Source of the DNA: an uncultured Parvularculaceae bacterium
GTDB taxonomy: Bacteria; Pseudomonadota; Alphaproteobacteria; Caulobacterales; Parvularculaceae
NCBI GenBank assembly: GCA_947259375.1
Contig: CAMYLZ010000026.1
Coordinates: 1 to 64,000 of the forward strand
DNA length: 64,000 nt
Reading direction: 5' to 3'
Position 1 is the first letter of the stretch. Each line of letters starts with the position of its first letter. Positions 34,381 through 43,861 of this stretch are shown here, piece after piece. Below the pieces are notes generated by a model. The model was not told the origin of the DNA and ran no database searches. It worked only from the letters and a program-made list of their open reading frames with translations. Made by a program: the position numbers and the translations under genes.

Positions 34381-35358
34381 GTGCGGCTCGTTGAAGCAGA
34401 ATTTCTCGAAAGCTACTGCGAGCGTATCAAGAAATATGCGGAACTGACTGATGCGGTGCATTGGCGGATCAGCGACGTTGATTCGCAAGGGCGTTGCGTT
34501 ATGCGCGCCATCTTTGAGAGCGGTAAAGCGCAAGAGCTCGTCGACGCCCTGCAAAATCTCTTCGAGGGTGAAAAAAATTGGCGGATAATTGTTCTGCCAG
34601 TTGAAGCGACGGCGCCGAAGCTCGAGGAGCCGGATATTGAAAAAGAACGCAAACGAAAAGCGGTCGCTTTGCGTGAAGAGATCTATCAGGATACGGCAGC
34701 AGGCGCCAAGTTAACCGGCGACTTCCTCATCTTGACCGCATTGTCGACAGTTGTTGCCGCGATCGGTCTTTCCACGGATAATTTAGCGGTGGTCATCGGT
34801 GCGATGGTGATCGCGCCGCTTTTAGGGCCGATTCTGGCTTTTGCTTTTGCCGCTGCGATTGGCGATCTCGCCTTGTTGCTTCGATCAGCGCGCACGGCGA
34901 TTACCGGGCTGGCGTTGGGAGCGTTTATCGCAATCGCCATCGGCGCAATATTTCCTGTGGATTTCATGAGCGGGGAACTGACATCGCGCACTGTTCTTGG
35001 GTTTGACGCAATTGCGTTGGCATTGGCGTCCGGCGCTGCTGCTGCATTGTCGATAGCAGCCGGTTTGCCTGCAGCGCTTGTGGGTGTGATGGTGGCGGTC
35101 GCGCTGCTGCCGCCCTCAGCCGCTGCGGGCATGTTTCTCGGCGGCGGTGATGTAGCGAATGCGGGGCGTGCTGCGCTTTTGCTCAGCGTCAATGTCGTGT
35201 GCGTCAATCTCGCCGCACTTGCTATTTTTGCATATAAGGGCGTGCGCCCGCGCACCTGGATCGAGCGGATTTCCGCAGGGCGTGCGACCCGCGTCAATGC
35301 TGCGGTGTTGGCATTTTTGCTGGCCATGCTTGCCGCAATTATTGTGATTTTAAGATGA
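34381..35358 (+). CDS. DUF389 (TIGR00341) membrane protein
   Basis: A 325-residue protein from a GTG start, 3 nt behind cysS. The N-terminal 100 residues are soluble and carry the ferredoxin-like part; about six hydrophobic segments follow from residue 110. The family core is clear: EEIYQDTAAGAKLTGDFLILTALSTVVAAIGL, NLAVVIGAMVIAPLLGPILAFAFA, and ALVGVMVAVALLPPSAAAGMFLG. No transport substrate is established for the family. Its stop overlaps the next ATG (ATGA). Confidence 0.92.
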   Translation: MRLVEAEFLESYCERIKKYAELTDAVHWRISDVDSQGRCVMRAIFESGKAQELVDALQNLFEGEKNWRIIVLPVEATAPKLEEPDIEKERKRKAVALREEIYQDTAAGAKLTGDFLILTALSTVVAAIGLSTDNLAVVIGAMVIAPLLGPILAFAFAAAIGDLALLLRSARTAITGLALGAFIAIAIGAIFPVDFMSGELTSRTVLGFDAIALALASGAAAALSIAAGLPAALVGVMVAVALLPPSAAAGMFLGGGDVANAGRAALLLSVNVVCVNLAALAIFAYKGVRPRTWIERISAGRATRVNAAVLAFLLAMLAAIIVILR

Positions 35359-36251
35359 CTGAAGCCAAGTCGTCCGCGCCACGCATATCTGAGTGGCCTG
35401 CGCCACAAGGCGGCGTGCTGAGTGACGCGGCGCTGCGCGCATATGACGAAGCCGGCGTTATAATTTTGCGCGGCTTCGCCGACCGGGCGGCGTGTGCAAA
35501 CCTGCGTGAACGTGCTTTGGCGCTGGTCGCAGCGTTTGAACCAAGCGAGCGGGCGAGCGTGTTTTCCACTCGTTCGAACGCACAAGCATCGGATGCGTAT
35601 TTTATTGAATCCGGGGACGCCATTCGGTTCTTTTTTGAAGAAGACGCATTCGACGCTAAAGGCGTGTTGTTGCAGGCAAAGGAAAACTCCATCAACAAGA
35701 CCGGGCACGCCATGCACGATCTCGATCCGGTATTCGACGCTTTTTCACGTACCGATGCGCTTAAGCGGTTGGCCGCATCGCTGGGCTTTCAGTATCCGAA
35801 GCTGGTGCAGTCAATGTATATCTTCAAACCGCCCGGCATCGGCGGTGAAGTCGTATGCCACCAGGATTCGACATTTCTTTACACGGAGCCGGAGACGTGC
35901 GTTGGCTTCTGGTTCGCGATTGACGATGCAACGCTGGAAAACGGCTGCATGGAATTTCTTCCAGGTGTCCATCGTCAGCCATTACGAATGTTGAACCGCC
36001 GTAACGCCCAAGGCGGAACCGAGACCATTGCTTTGGATGAAACACCATTCCCAGATGTCGCGTCGGTTGCCGTGCCCGCCAATCAAGGCGACCTCGTCAT
36101 TTTCCACGGGCGCACGCCGCATATGAGTGGGCCAAACCTCTCCGCGCGCCCGCGCCACGCCTATACTCTACATATCGTTGAAGGTAATGCACGGTGGCCT
36201 GCGGAGAACTGGTTGCAACGGCCGGACGACTTTCCATTTCGCGGATTTTAA
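35355..36251 (+). CDS. Phytanoyl-CoA dioxygenase family protein
   Basis: A 298-residue Fe(II)/2-oxoglutarate dioxygenase with the PhyH pattern. The metal-binding HxD is VCHQDSTFLYTEP, about residue 174; WFAIDDATLENGCMEFLPGVH follows, and FHGRTPHMSGPNLS holds the distal His and the Arg/Ser that bind 2-oxoglutarate. Translationally coupled to DUF389. Members hydroxylate varied small molecules and lipids; this length and lack of a targeting sequence fit a cytosolic enzyme of unknown substrate. Confidence 0.92.
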   Translation: MTEAKSSAPRISEWPAPQGGVLSDAALRAYDEAGVIILRGFADRAACANLRERALALVAAFEPSERASVFSTRSNAQASDAYFIESGDAIRFFFEEDAFDAKGVLLQAKENSINKTGHAMHDLDPVFDAFSRTDALKRLAASLGFQYPKLVQSMYIFKPPGIGGEVVCHQDSTFLYTEPETCVGFWFAIDDATLENGCMEFLPGVHRQPLRMLNRRNAQGGTETIALDETPFPDVASVAVPANQGDLVIFHGRTPHMSGPNLSARPRHAYTLHIVEGNARWPAENWLQRPDDFPFRGF

Positions 36252-36285
36252 TGGACCCGCTGCCGCCACAAGGAACGCCCGAAGC

Positions 36286-36453
36286 CTATTTCTTTTTCTG
36301 ATCATAACGCACTTTCGCGATAGCGTAGCCGATTAAAACGCCGGCCGTGAGACCGATAAACAGCAACGGCGTGCCTAGCGTTTCAAATTCGGAGACAAAT
36401 TGTTGAAGCGCGCTGAACGATTCCAATTGTGGCGCTGCTTCTTCTTCAGGCAT
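36286..36453 (-). CDS. Small membrane protein, 55 residues, unknown
   Basis: From ATG 36453 with a GGAG ribosome site 6 nt upstream, a 55-residue protein: acidic N-terminus (MPEEEAAPQLES), a helix, one hydrophobic segment (TPLLFIGLTAGVLIGYAIA), and a basic end (VRYDQKKK). The charge layout fits a bitopic inner-membrane protein with the C-terminus inside. It lies alone in the gap between the dioxygenase and the coiled-coil protein. No family recognised. Confidence 0.6.
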   Translation of the reverse strand: MPEEEAAPQLESFSALQQFVSEFETLGTPLLFIGLTAGVLIGYAIAKVRYDQKKK

Positions 36454-36585
36454 GTCGCATCTCCATTTGTTGCGTGTCGTGAAAGGCGCCGTTGACCCCC
36501 CATGACGGAGAAGGTGTGAGTGCGTTTAGAAAAGGCAGATCGAAAGCGCCGCAAAGCTTTCCCGATCCGTCTGTGGGGCATGGCG

Positions 36586-37131
36586 TTATGCTTTCATGGC
36601 GGCGACGAGATCGCCGAGGGCGGTTTCGATCTCGACGAGCTCTGATCGCAGATAGGCGATAAGCGCGCTGGTTTCCTCAAACTCGGCCGAGCTTATGCTC
36701 GGTTTCATATCGATAAGTTCGCCTTCGGCGCGGTTCAATTCCTGGCGGGCTTCATCAAAAGCTTCAGCAACGGTTTCCTCTACAGACTTGCTGGCTTCAG
36801 AAAGGGCGACTGCCAGTATGGCCGCCGCTTCTTTGGACTTAGCTGCTTCGGCTCGTGCGTCCTCGATCTCCTGGATCGCGCCGGCAATCTCCACGCGGGC
36901 TTCTGCAAGTTCAGCGCGTAGCTCGGCGATTTCGTCCGCATCCATAGCGATCAGGCCGTCCAGAAGGTCTTCATCGCCAAGGTTGAGGTTGAAATCCTCG
37001 ATGCTGATATCGCCGAATTCTGATGCGTTCGCTGCTGGCGCAAGGGTGAAAGCGAGCGCGGCTGCGCCTGCGATCAGGGCGGTTTTGGCCGAAGTCATCA
37101 GTCCGCTTTTGTTCAATGAAATGCGTGACAT
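36586..37131 (-). CDS. Exported coiled-coil protein, unknown
   Basis: A 181-residue protein behind an AAAGGAAA ribosome site. The signal peptide (about residues 1-36, cleaved near ANA-SEF) is followed by an acidic linker and a long Ala/Glu-rich helical region (about 65-180) with heptad-like spacing, so it should form a periplasmic coiled coil. No family recognised; low-complexity composition would confuse simple similarity searches. Confidence 0.65.
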   Translation of the reverse strand: MSRISLNKSGLMTSAKTALIAGAAALAFTLAPAANASEFGDISIEDFNLNLGDEDLLDGLIAMDADEIAELRAELAEARVEIAGAIQEIEDARAEAAKSKEAAAILAVALSEASKSVEETVAEAFDEARQELNRAEGELIDMKPSISSAEFEETSALIAYLRSELVEIETALGDLVAAMKA

Positions 37132-37472
37132 GTCGTCTTTCCTTTTCTTTTATAAATCCGGCGCGCCAATTGGCGCGTGGTGGTCAATAAAAGGCGAAGC
37201 ATTGTTTTTTCGCGGCAGTGACGCCGGCGTCGTTAAGCGGCGCGCATTGGGTTTCGCCATTTACGGGCAAACCGTGGTGAAGTGGATCAATACTGGCAAG
37301 GCGTCTTGCGGCGAAGCGTTTCACAAAGGCGGTGGACGCTCACACACTCGTGACATATGGGGCGCAACGGGGCTCTTTTCGGTCCGGCAAGCGAGCGCCA
37401 AGTAAGCGCTCAAATCCGCCCTGAGGCGACAGACGGCGCCAGACAGCAAAATAGATGCGGTAAGGAGTAATG

Positions 37473-38171
37473 ATGATCAATATTCGAAAAAGCGCCGACC
37501 GCGGACACGCTAATCATGGCTGGCTGGATGCACGCCATAGTTTTTCGTTCGCTGGATATTATGACCCGCGACATATGGGTTTCCGTTCCTTGCGCGTGAT
37601 CAATGAAGACCGGATCAACCCCGGCGCCGGTTTTCCAACCCATCCGCATGACAATATGGAGATCATTACCTATGTTCTCGAGGGGGCTTTGGCGCACAAG
37701 GATTCAACCGGCGGCGGCGGCGTCATTACGCCGGGCATGGTGCAATATATGTCAGCCGGTAAAGGCGTTACGCATTCCGAATTCAACGCATCCCAAATTG
37801 AAGCTCTTCGGCTGTATCAAATATGGATTGTTCCAAATAAACGCGGCGGCGCGCCTCGTTATGAGGAAAGAAAGATTGGGGCGGCGCGCGAAGGCCGCTT
37901 GAAACTTGTCGCGTCCGGCGATGGCCGCGACGGCTCGTTCAAAATTCTCCAGGATGCGGATCTATACGCGTCGATTATCCGTGCCGGCGAGGCGATCTCT
38001 CATGATTTTCGGCCGGGTCGTGGCGGATGGCTGCAGGTCGCGCGCGGCGCGTTGGAACTGTCAGGCGGCTCGATCATGCAGGCTGGCGATGGAGCGAGGA
38101 TCGATGATGTGGCGACGCTTGCCTTGAAAGCGCTCGCGGATGCTGAAATTCTCCTGTTTGATTTGGCTTGA
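37473..38171 (+). CDS. Pirin family protein (YhhW-like)
   Basis: A 232-residue bicupin. ATG 37473 is 5 nt behind AAGGAG; ATG 37470 is also possible. Pirin motifs are intact: RKSADRGHANHGWLDARHSFSFAGYYDPRHMGF, GAGFPTHPHDNMEIITYVLEG with the metal-binding His residues, and GVTHSEFNAS with the late His and Glu. YhhW-type members have quercetinase activity in vitro; others act as transcription cofactors. It is followed 21 nt later by the NifU-like gene. Confidence 0.94.
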   Translation: MINIRKSADRGHANHGWLDARHSFSFAGYYDPRHMGFRSLRVINEDRINPGAGFPTHPHDNMEIITYVLEGALAHKDSTGGGGVITPGMVQYMSAGKGVTHSEFNASQIEALRLYQIWIVPNKRGGAPRYEERKIGAAREGRLKLVASGDGRDGSFKILQDADLYASIIRAGEAISHDFRPGRGGWLQVARGALELSGGSIMQAGDGARIDDVATLALKALADAEILLFDLA

Positions 38172-38192
38172 AAAGGCGCCACATAAAGCTCA

Positions 38193-38630
38193 ATGCTCAG
38201 CGAATTATACACTGGCGGCGTTCTTGATGCGGCGGCGGCAATCCCGCCGGCCCGCCGCCTTGACGCGCCTCAGGCATCGAAAACGAAGATCAGCCGGGTT
38301 TGCGGGTCCGAGGTGACGGTCGACTTGTCGCTTGAGGGCGATGTCGTTTCCGAGTTCGGCATGGAGGCGCGTGCTTGTGCATTGGGCCAGGCTGCTGCAT
38401 CGATTGTTGCGCGAAATATAATTGGAGCGAGGGCTGGCGAGCTTTACGCTCTGCGAGACGCAATGCGTGAGATGCTCAAAGACAATGGCGCTCCGCCTTC
38501 CGGCGAGCGTTGGGAAGACCTTTCCGTGCTCGCGCCGATTCGCGATTATCCACAACGCCATGCATCGACCTTACTGGTGTTTGAGGCTGTATGTGATTGC
38601 CTGGACCAGCTTCGAAAGAGGCAGGACTGA
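38193..38630 (+). CDS. NifU-like/IscU-type Fe-S assembly scaffold protein
   Basis: A 145-residue protein of the alphaproteobacterial NifU-N family. It keeps the scaffold cysteines in VCGSEVTVD (Cys37) and ARACALGQAAASI (Cys62), with LAPIRDYPQRHASTLLVFEA near the end where the third cysteine of canonical IscU would sit; here VCDCLDQ supplies Cys close to it. It would assemble or transfer Fe-S clusters in the cytosol. Probably co-transcribed with the pirin gene. Confidence 0.87.
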   Translation: MLSELYTGGVLDAAAAIPPARRLDAPQASKTKISRVCGSEVTVDLSLEGDVVSEFGMEARACALGQAAASIVARNIIGARAGELYALRDAMREMLKDNGAPPSGERWEDLSVLAPIRDYPQRHASTLLVFEAVCDCLDQLRKRQD

Positions 38631-38684
38631 CGACGTGAGAGGCGGCGGACAGGCGCTGCCCTCGGCATGGCTTGAGGGCTGATG

Positions 38685-39620
38685 TCAGGCGGCGGCTTCC
38701 TGTGCTTCTGACGCATTCGCGCTGGTTGCTGCTTCCGCTAACACCCAATCCTTGAACGCTCTGACTGTGGCCGAATTCGATTTCGACGGCGGATGCACGA
38801 CGTAATAGGAAAATTCCGTGGGCGTTGTAAGGTCGAAAGGAATAACAAGACGCGCGGCCTCAAGGTCGGCAAGCGCTAGCGCCGACTTTGCGAGGGCAAC
38901 GCCTTTGCCGGCGACCGCCGCTTCAATGACAAGGCTCGATTGGTTGAACTTCAATCCTCGCTCGCCCTCTTTGTGACAAACGCCGGCGGCTTTCAGCCAC
39001 ATTGGCCATGTCGGGCAGCCGGGATCTTTCTCCGTACTTGCCTCGTGCAGGAGTGTGTGATGCTTAAGATCTTCAGGCTTGCGCAACGGGTTGTCGCCGG
39101 TGAGGAGTTGAGGGCTGCAAACCGGTACGATTTTCTCCGCCATCAAATGTTCTGTGATGAGACCGACATATGCGCCGGCGCCGTATCGAATGGCGACATC
39201 CACGTCATCAACTGCGAAATCAACGACATTCATGTCTGCCGACACCCAGACGTCAATTTCAGGGTGGAGTTCTTGAAACTTGTCCAGACGCGGCACCAGC
39301 CATTTGGATGCGAAAGAGGGGGCAACCGATACTGTAAGCCGACCGGCGTCAGCCTTTTTAGCCAGGATTTGCGCGGCTTCCGTGAGCTTGTCGAACCCTT
39401 CACGCAGGATCGGCAGGCTTGCCTGCGCCTCGTCAGTTAATAGCAGCGTTCGCTTGTGGCGGCGAAAAACCGGTATTTGCAAAAAATCTTCCAAGGCCTT
39501 GATTTGCTGGCTGACAGCGCCAGGCGTAACGTGCAATTCATCAGCCGCTTTAGTAAAGCTTAAATGACGAGCTGCGGCTTCAAAGACTCGAAGTGCATTT
39601 AAAGGCGGTATTTGTTTCAT
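38685..39620 (-). CDS. LysR family regulator, GcvA-like
   Basis: A 311-residue LysR protein from ATG 39620 with a GAGGG site 7 nt upstream. The winged helix is MKQIPPLNALRVFEAAARHLSF-TKAADELHVTPGAVSQQIKALE (written with a break), the GcvA subgroup form. The effector domain follows with SVAPSFASKWLVPRL and IRYGAGAYVGL. GcvA homologues regulate glycine cleavage in E. coli and beta-lactamases or others elsewhere. It is divergent from cysG across 261 nt; a role in sulfur control is possible but not shown. Confidence 0.92.
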   Translation of the reverse strand: MKQIPPLNALRVFEAAARHLSFTKAADELHVTPGAVSQQIKALEDFLQIPVFRRHKRTLLLTDEAQASLPILREGFDKLTEAAQILAKKADAGRLTVSVAPSFASKWLVPRLDKFQELHPEIDVWVSADMNVVDFAVDDVDVAIRYGAGAYVGLITEHLMAEKIVPVCSPQLLTGDNPLRKPEDLKHHTLLHEASTEKDPGCPTWPMWLKAAGVCHKEGERGLKFNQSSLVIEAAVAGKGVALAKSALALADLEAARLVIPFDLTTPTEFSYYVVHPPSKSNSATVRAFKDWVLAEAATSANASEAQEAAA

Positions 39621-39881
39621 TTCGTAGCCCTCACGCATGGCGAAGGGTTCTATATAGAGTTAGTAAAACTAAAAAATCAAGATCTCAGCCAATTCACTGA
39701 TATGTGATATGTATTATAGGTTGGCTAATATTGCGGCTTTTCATGGGCATGCATGGCCCTGGTCAGCTATCCTAATAATATCCCAAGAAATAATCGATTG
39801 AGCGAAGGAATTCCGGCTCATAGGTTTCGGGCTGACGTCACGCTTCAAGCCTAATCATATTTCAGTTGTTAGAAAATCTAT

Positions 39882-41291
39882 ATGAAAAGATTTCCAGCCA
39901 ATATCGATCTTGCAGGCCGTCCGGTTTTGATTATTGGCGGTGGAGAAGCGGCGTTAGCCAAGGCGCGTCTGATGTTGGCCGCAGAGGCTCGGTTGACCGT
40001 CATCTCGCCGGAATTTGCACCCCTGACGCGTTCGGCGCTTGTTGGTGTGGCGCAACTGATCGAGCGTGAGCCGACAGTTGCCGAAATTGAATCCTCGATC
40101 ATTGTTTTTATCGCCGATATCGATTCGGCGAGCGCCAGGCGTTGGGCGGATGTCGCGCGTATGAGTGGCGTGCTTTTGAACGTCGTGGATCAGCCAGCGC
40201 TGTGTGATTTTACGACCCCGTCAATCGTCGATCGCGGCCGGGTGACGATATCAATCTCTACGGTTGGCGCCGCACCGGTGCTTGGCCGGCGGCTGCGTGC
40301 TGATATTGAGGCGATCTTGCCTGCCCGTATTGGCCAACTTGCTGACTTTGCCGATCGTTACCGCGACGCGGTGAAGGGCAAGATTCCAGTTGCTGAGCGC
40401 CGTCTATTCTGGGAACGGTTTTTCGATGGGCCGATCGCCGCGCAAATCTTGGCGGGCGCGGACGCCGGCGCCGACACACATGAAAAAATGCTGGAACTCA
40501 TCAACCGCCCCAATGTGGTTGAGAGAACGGGCGTCGTGCATATTGTCGGCGCTGGTCCAGGCGACCCTGAGCTTTTGACGATCAAAGCATTGCGCCACAT
40601 TCAGCATGCAGATGTTATTCTTTATGATCGCCTGGTAAGTGAGGGTATCTTGTCGTTGGCTCGACGCGACGCCGAATTGCTATACGTCGGCAAAGCGAAG
40701 TCTGACCACTCTGTGCCGCAAGGAGATATTGAGGCGCGGATGGTGAGCTTCGCGCGCGAAGGAAAGACGGTCGTCCGCCTGAAAGGGGGCGACCCATTTG
40801 TTTTCGGTCGCGGCGGCGAAGAGCTTGACGCGCTTCGGAGCGCCGGCATCCCTGCCTTTGTTACGCCTGGCGTCACTGCGGCGACCGGTTGTGCGGCGGC
40901 CGCGGGTATGGCGCTTACTCATCGCGACTATGCCCAAGCGGTGACCTTCGTCACTGGCCATGCAAAAGGCGAGACGGAACCCGAGCTTGATTGGCCTGCG
41001 TTGGCGGCGCTCAAGAACACATTGGTGGTCTATATGGGCGTGACCAAGGCCGAGACCATTGCTGCAAAATTGATAGCCGAAGGGCGCGCGGCCTCAACGC
41101 CTGTCGCGGTTATAGAGAACGGAACGCGAGAAAATCAGAAAGTCGTCAAAGGCGCGCTCGGCGCGATAAGCACGATGATCAAAGCGGGCGGGATAAAGGG
41201 CCCGGCTGTTCTCGTTATCGGCGAAGTCGCTGCGCTCGCTGACGGTGAAACATTGTCAGGGCTTATCGCAAAGGAAAGGTTGGCGGCATGA
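39882..41291 (+). CDS. cysG: Siroheme synthase, trifunctional
   Basis: A 469-residue fusion. The N-terminal part (about 1-210) is the precorrin-2 dehydrogenase/ferrochelatase: PVLIIGGGEAALAKARLML is the NAD-binding loop and TVGAAPVLGRRLRADIE its partner. The C-terminal part (about 215-465) is the uroporphyrinogen-III methyltransferase: VHIVGAGPGDPELLTIKA, RLKGGDPFVFGRGGEE and TPGVTAATGCAAAAGM. It makes siroheme for the sulfite reductase encoded downstream. The stop overlaps the DUF2849 ATG, the first of several couplings along this operon. Confidence 0.97.
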   Translation: MKRFPANIDLAGRPVLIIGGGEAALAKARLMLAAEARLTVISPEFAPLTRSALVGVAQLIEREPTVAEIESSIIVFIADIDSASARRWADVARMSGVLLNVVDQPALCDFTTPSIVDRGRVTISISTVGAAPVLGRRLRADIEAILPARIGQLADFADRYRDAVKGKIPVAERRLFWERFFDGPIAAQILAGADAGADTHEKMLELINRPNVVERTGVVHIVGAGPGDPELLTIKALRHIQHADVILYDRLVSEGILSLARRDAELLYVGKAKSDHSVPQGDIEARMVSFAREGKTVVRLKGGDPFVFGRGGEELDALRSAGIPAFVTPGVTAATGCAAAAGMALTHRDYAQAVTFVTGHAKGETEPELDWPALAALKNTLVVYMGVTKAETIAAKLIAEGRAASTPVAVIENGTRENQKVVKGALGAISTMIKAGGIKGPAVLVIGEVAALADGETLSGLIAKERLAA

Positions 41292-41566
41292 AGATTATCA
41301 CGGCCAATCGGCTACAGGACGGCGCCGTCATATATCTCGGCGCTGGCGATGAATGGGTCGTTTCGCAAGCGGATGCCGCGACATATTCCGACGCTGACGC
41401 AAAATCAGCACTCGGCGCCGCGCATGCGCGCGTCAAGGAAATTACCGATGCTTATCTGGTCGAGGTCGATGAGGGCGGCGCGCTATCCGGGCGCGAGCGC
41501 TTGCGCGAATCAATTCGCCGGGAAGGCCCTACTGTCCGCGAAGACCTTGCCCGGGCGGAAATCTGA
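41288..41566 (+). CDS. DUF2849 domain protein
   Basis: A 92-residue protein coupled to cysG by an ATGA overlap. It begins KIITANRLQDGAVIYLGAGDEWV and later has VKEITDAYLVEVDE-x-GALSGRERLRESIR, the DUF2849 pattern. The family is almost confined to alphaproteobacterial sulfite-reductase operons and lies between cysG and cysI. Its function is not established; a small accessory role in sulfite reduction is an inference from synteny. Confidence 0.93.
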   Translation: MKIITANRLQDGAVIYLGAGDEWVVSQADAATYSDADAKSALGAAHARVKEITDAYLVEVDEGGALSGRERLRESIRREGPTVREDLARAEI

Positions 41567-41568
41567 TC

Positions 41569-41745
41569 ATGGCGGAACTCATGAAATCCGCCGGAAGGGC
41601 GCGCGGAGTCGCAAACATAGCGCGCGTGGCCGATATCCGGGTCGCATATGAAGGCGAACTATATTTCGCGATGGTGCCGGCGGTGCGCCGATGGAAGGCG
41701 CGCGTAAACCGAGCCCGTTCTCTCATCGAATTGGAGGCGGCCTAA
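41569..41745 (+). CDS. 58-residue protein of unknown function in the cys operon
   Basis: A small gene from ATG 41569, 2 nt after the DUF2849 stop, ending TAA where the final A starts the cysI ATG (TAATG). The product is basic, with an Arg/Ala-rich first third (MKSAGRARGVANIARVAD), a central strand-like piece (VAYEGELYFAMVP) and a final basic helix (RWKARVNRARSLIELEAA). Coupling on both sides argues that it is translated. In the usual alphaproteobacterial layout cysI follows DUF2849 directly, so this is an extra member. No family recognised. Confidence 0.6.
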   Translation: MAELMKSAGRARGVANIARVADIRVAYEGELYFAMVPAVRRWKARVNRARSLIELEAA

Positions 41746-43400
41746 TGTATCGTTACGACGAATTCGACGCGACCCTGGTCGCTGAACGCGTTACGCAGTT
41801 TCGCGGACAGGTTGAACGCCGCCTAAACGGCGAGCTTACTGAAGACCAGTTCAAACCCTTGCGGCTCATGAACGGGCTTTATTTGCAGCTTCACGCATAT
41901 ATGCTGCGCGTCGCGATTCCCTATGGCACGCTATCTTCGAAGCAGATGCGCATGCTGGCGCATGTTGCGCGTAAATATGACCGCGGCTACGGGCATTTCA
42001 CCACGCGACAAAATATTCAGTATAACTGGCCGGCGCTCGTTGATGTGCCGGATATTCTCGATGACCTCGCGAAAGTCGAGATGCATGCAATTCAAACGTC
42101 AGGCAATTGCATTCGAAACGTGACATCGGACCAGTTTTCCGGCGCGGCGGCTGAAGAGATTGAAGACCCCAGACCTTACGCGGAAATGATTCGTCAGTGG
42201 TCGACCTTTCATCCGGAATTTTCGTTCCTGCCGCGCAAGTTCAAGATCGCCATAACAGCGTCGGAAAATGACCGAGCGGCCGTGAAAGTGCATGATATAG
42301 GCCTGCGCCTCCATCGCAACGAGCAAGGCGAAACCGGTTTCGAGGTGGTCGTCGGCGGGGGGCTTGGGCGCACGCCTTATATTGGGCATACGATCCGCAA
42401 GTTCCTGCCGAAAGAATATTTGTTGTCATATCTTGAGGCGATCTTGCGCGTGTACAATTCGCAGGGGCGGAGAGACAATCTCTACAAGGCGCGGATCAAG
42501 ATTCTCGTAAACGCTGAAGGCGCGGAAAGCTTCGCGAAGCTTGTCGAAGACGAGTGGGCCGAGATAAAGGGCGGCGATACCGATTTTCCGGAAGAGGAGC
42601 GCCGGCGCATCGATGCCTATTTCTCGCCTCCGCCATTTGAAACCCTCTCCAGTGAGAGCGAAGGGCTGGAGGCGCGCCGGCATGGGGATGTGGCGTTCGC
42701 GCGCTGGCTGCGCACTAATGTTGCTGACCACAAGGCGCCGGGTTACGCCGTTGTCAGCGTTTCGTTGAAGCCGATCGGCGGCGTTCCGGGCGATATCTCG
42801 GACGCGCAGATGGAAACGGTCGCCGACATCGCAGAAGAGTTCTCATTTGATGAGATCCGCGCGACGCATGAGCAAAACCTTGTGTTGCCTCATGTAAAGA
42901 AAGACGATCTGTTTGCGGTGTGGTCGGCGCTGAAAGCGGCTGAACTCGCGACCGCCAATATCGGACTGGTCAGCGATATTATCGCCTGTCCGGGGCTTGA
43001 TTATTGCACGCTGGCAAACACCCGATCGATCCCGATCGCGCAGCGCATCTCCGAGCGGTTTGCCGACCTCGACAATCAGGAAGACCTGGGCGAACTGAAA
43101 ATCAAGATCTCCGGTTGCATTAACGCATGCGGTCACCACCATGTCGGCCATATCGGAATTCTTGGCGTCGATAAAAAAGGCGAAGAATTCTATCAGGTGA
43201 CGCTTGGCGGATCTGGCGCCGAAGACGCATCACTCGGAGAAATCGCTGGTCGCGGCTTATCGTCCGATGAAGTCGTCGATGCTGTTGAAAAGCTGGTCAG
43301 TTTCTACCGCAAAAACCGTCAGGATAGAGAACGATTTCTGGATACTTATCGGCGCCTCGGCGCGGAACCTTTCAAGGAGGCGCTTTATGCCGCTGCTTAA
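41745..43400 (+). CDS. cysI: Sulfite reductase hemoprotein beta-component (nitrite/sulfite reductase family)
   Basis: A 551-residue siroheme/4Fe-4S protein. The cluster cysteines appear as C-x5-C (Cys415, Cys421 in ACPGLDYC) and C-x3-C (Cys458, Cys462 in SGCINACGHHH). Siroheme-binding blocks such as HFTTRQNIQYNW, QTSGNCIRNVTSD and HEQNLVLPHV are intact. It reduces sulfite to sulfide in assimilation. The start at 41745 overlaps the upstream small gene (TAATG). It overlaps the DUF934 gene by 14 nt. Confidence 0.96.
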   Translation: MYRYDEFDATLVAERVTQFRGQVERRLNGELTEDQFKPLRLMNGLYLQLHAYMLRVAIPYGTLSSKQMRMLAHVARKYDRGYGHFTTRQNIQYNWPALVDVPDILDDLAKVEMHAIQTSGNCIRNVTSDQFSGAAAEEIEDPRPYAEMIRQWSTFHPEFSFLPRKFKIAITASENDRAAVKVHDIGLRLHRNEQGETGFEVVVGGGLGRTPYIGHTIRKFLPKEYLLSYLEAILRVYNSQGRRDNLYKARIKILVNAEGAESFAKLVEDEWAEIKGGDTDFPEEERRRIDAYFSPPPFETLSSESEGLEARRHGDVAFARWLRTNVADHKAPGYAVVSVSLKPIGGVPGDISDAQMETVADIAEEFSFDEIRATHEQNLVLPHVKKDDLFAVWSALKAAELATANIGLVSDIIACPGLDYCTLANTRSIPIAQRISERFADLDNQEDLGELKIKISGCINACGHHHVGHIGILGVDKKGEEFYQVTLGGSGAEDASLGEIAGRGLSSDEVVDAVEKLVSFYRKNRQDRERFLDTYRRLGAEPFKEALYAAA

Positions 43401-43851
43401 ACTCACGGGCAACGGCCTCGCGCCAGCATTGGAAGAGCCGTTGAATGAAATCTCTCTGAATGAGTGGCGCGCGCGGCGGCCGATGGCGGTCGACGCGACG
43501 GCGTTATGCATCAACAATGATGCCTCACTCGCCGGTATTGAGGGGGATATCCATCAGTTCAAGGTCATTGTGCTTGAGTTTCCAACATTTAAGGACGGAC
43601 GCGCCTACAGCCAGGCGAGACTGTTGCGCGAGCGTTACAATTATGCCGGCGACATTCGCGCGCGCGGCGACATATTGCGAGATCAGCTTCAGTACATGGT
43701 GCGTTGCGGTTTTAATGTATTTGAGTTCAAAGGCGAGGATACGATCGACGCGGCGGCAGCGCTGACGGAGTTTTCGCGCGCATATCAGTCGGCAGCGGAT
43801 AAGGACGCGCCGATCTGGCGCCGGCGTTTGGCAAAAGCCGCGGCCGCCTAG
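43387..43851 (+). CDS. DUF934 domain protein
   Basis: A 154-residue protein starting within the last codons of cysI. DUF934 motifs are clear: FKVIVLEFPTFKDGRAYSQARLLRERYNYAGDIRA and RGDILRDQLQYMVRCGFNVFE. The family always accompanies assimilatory sulfite reductase in Proteobacteria; an accessory electron-transfer or assembly role has been proposed but not proven. It is followed 10 nt later by cysH. Confidence 0.95.
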   Translation: MPLLKLTGNGLAPALEEPLNEISLNEWRARRPMAVDATALCINNDASLAGIEGDIHQFKVIVLEFPTFKDGRAYSQARLLRERYNYAGDIRARGDILRDQLQYMVRCGFNVFEFKGEDTIDAAAALTEFSRAYQSAADKDAPIWRRRLAKAAAA

Positions 43852-43861
43852 GGGGAAACCA

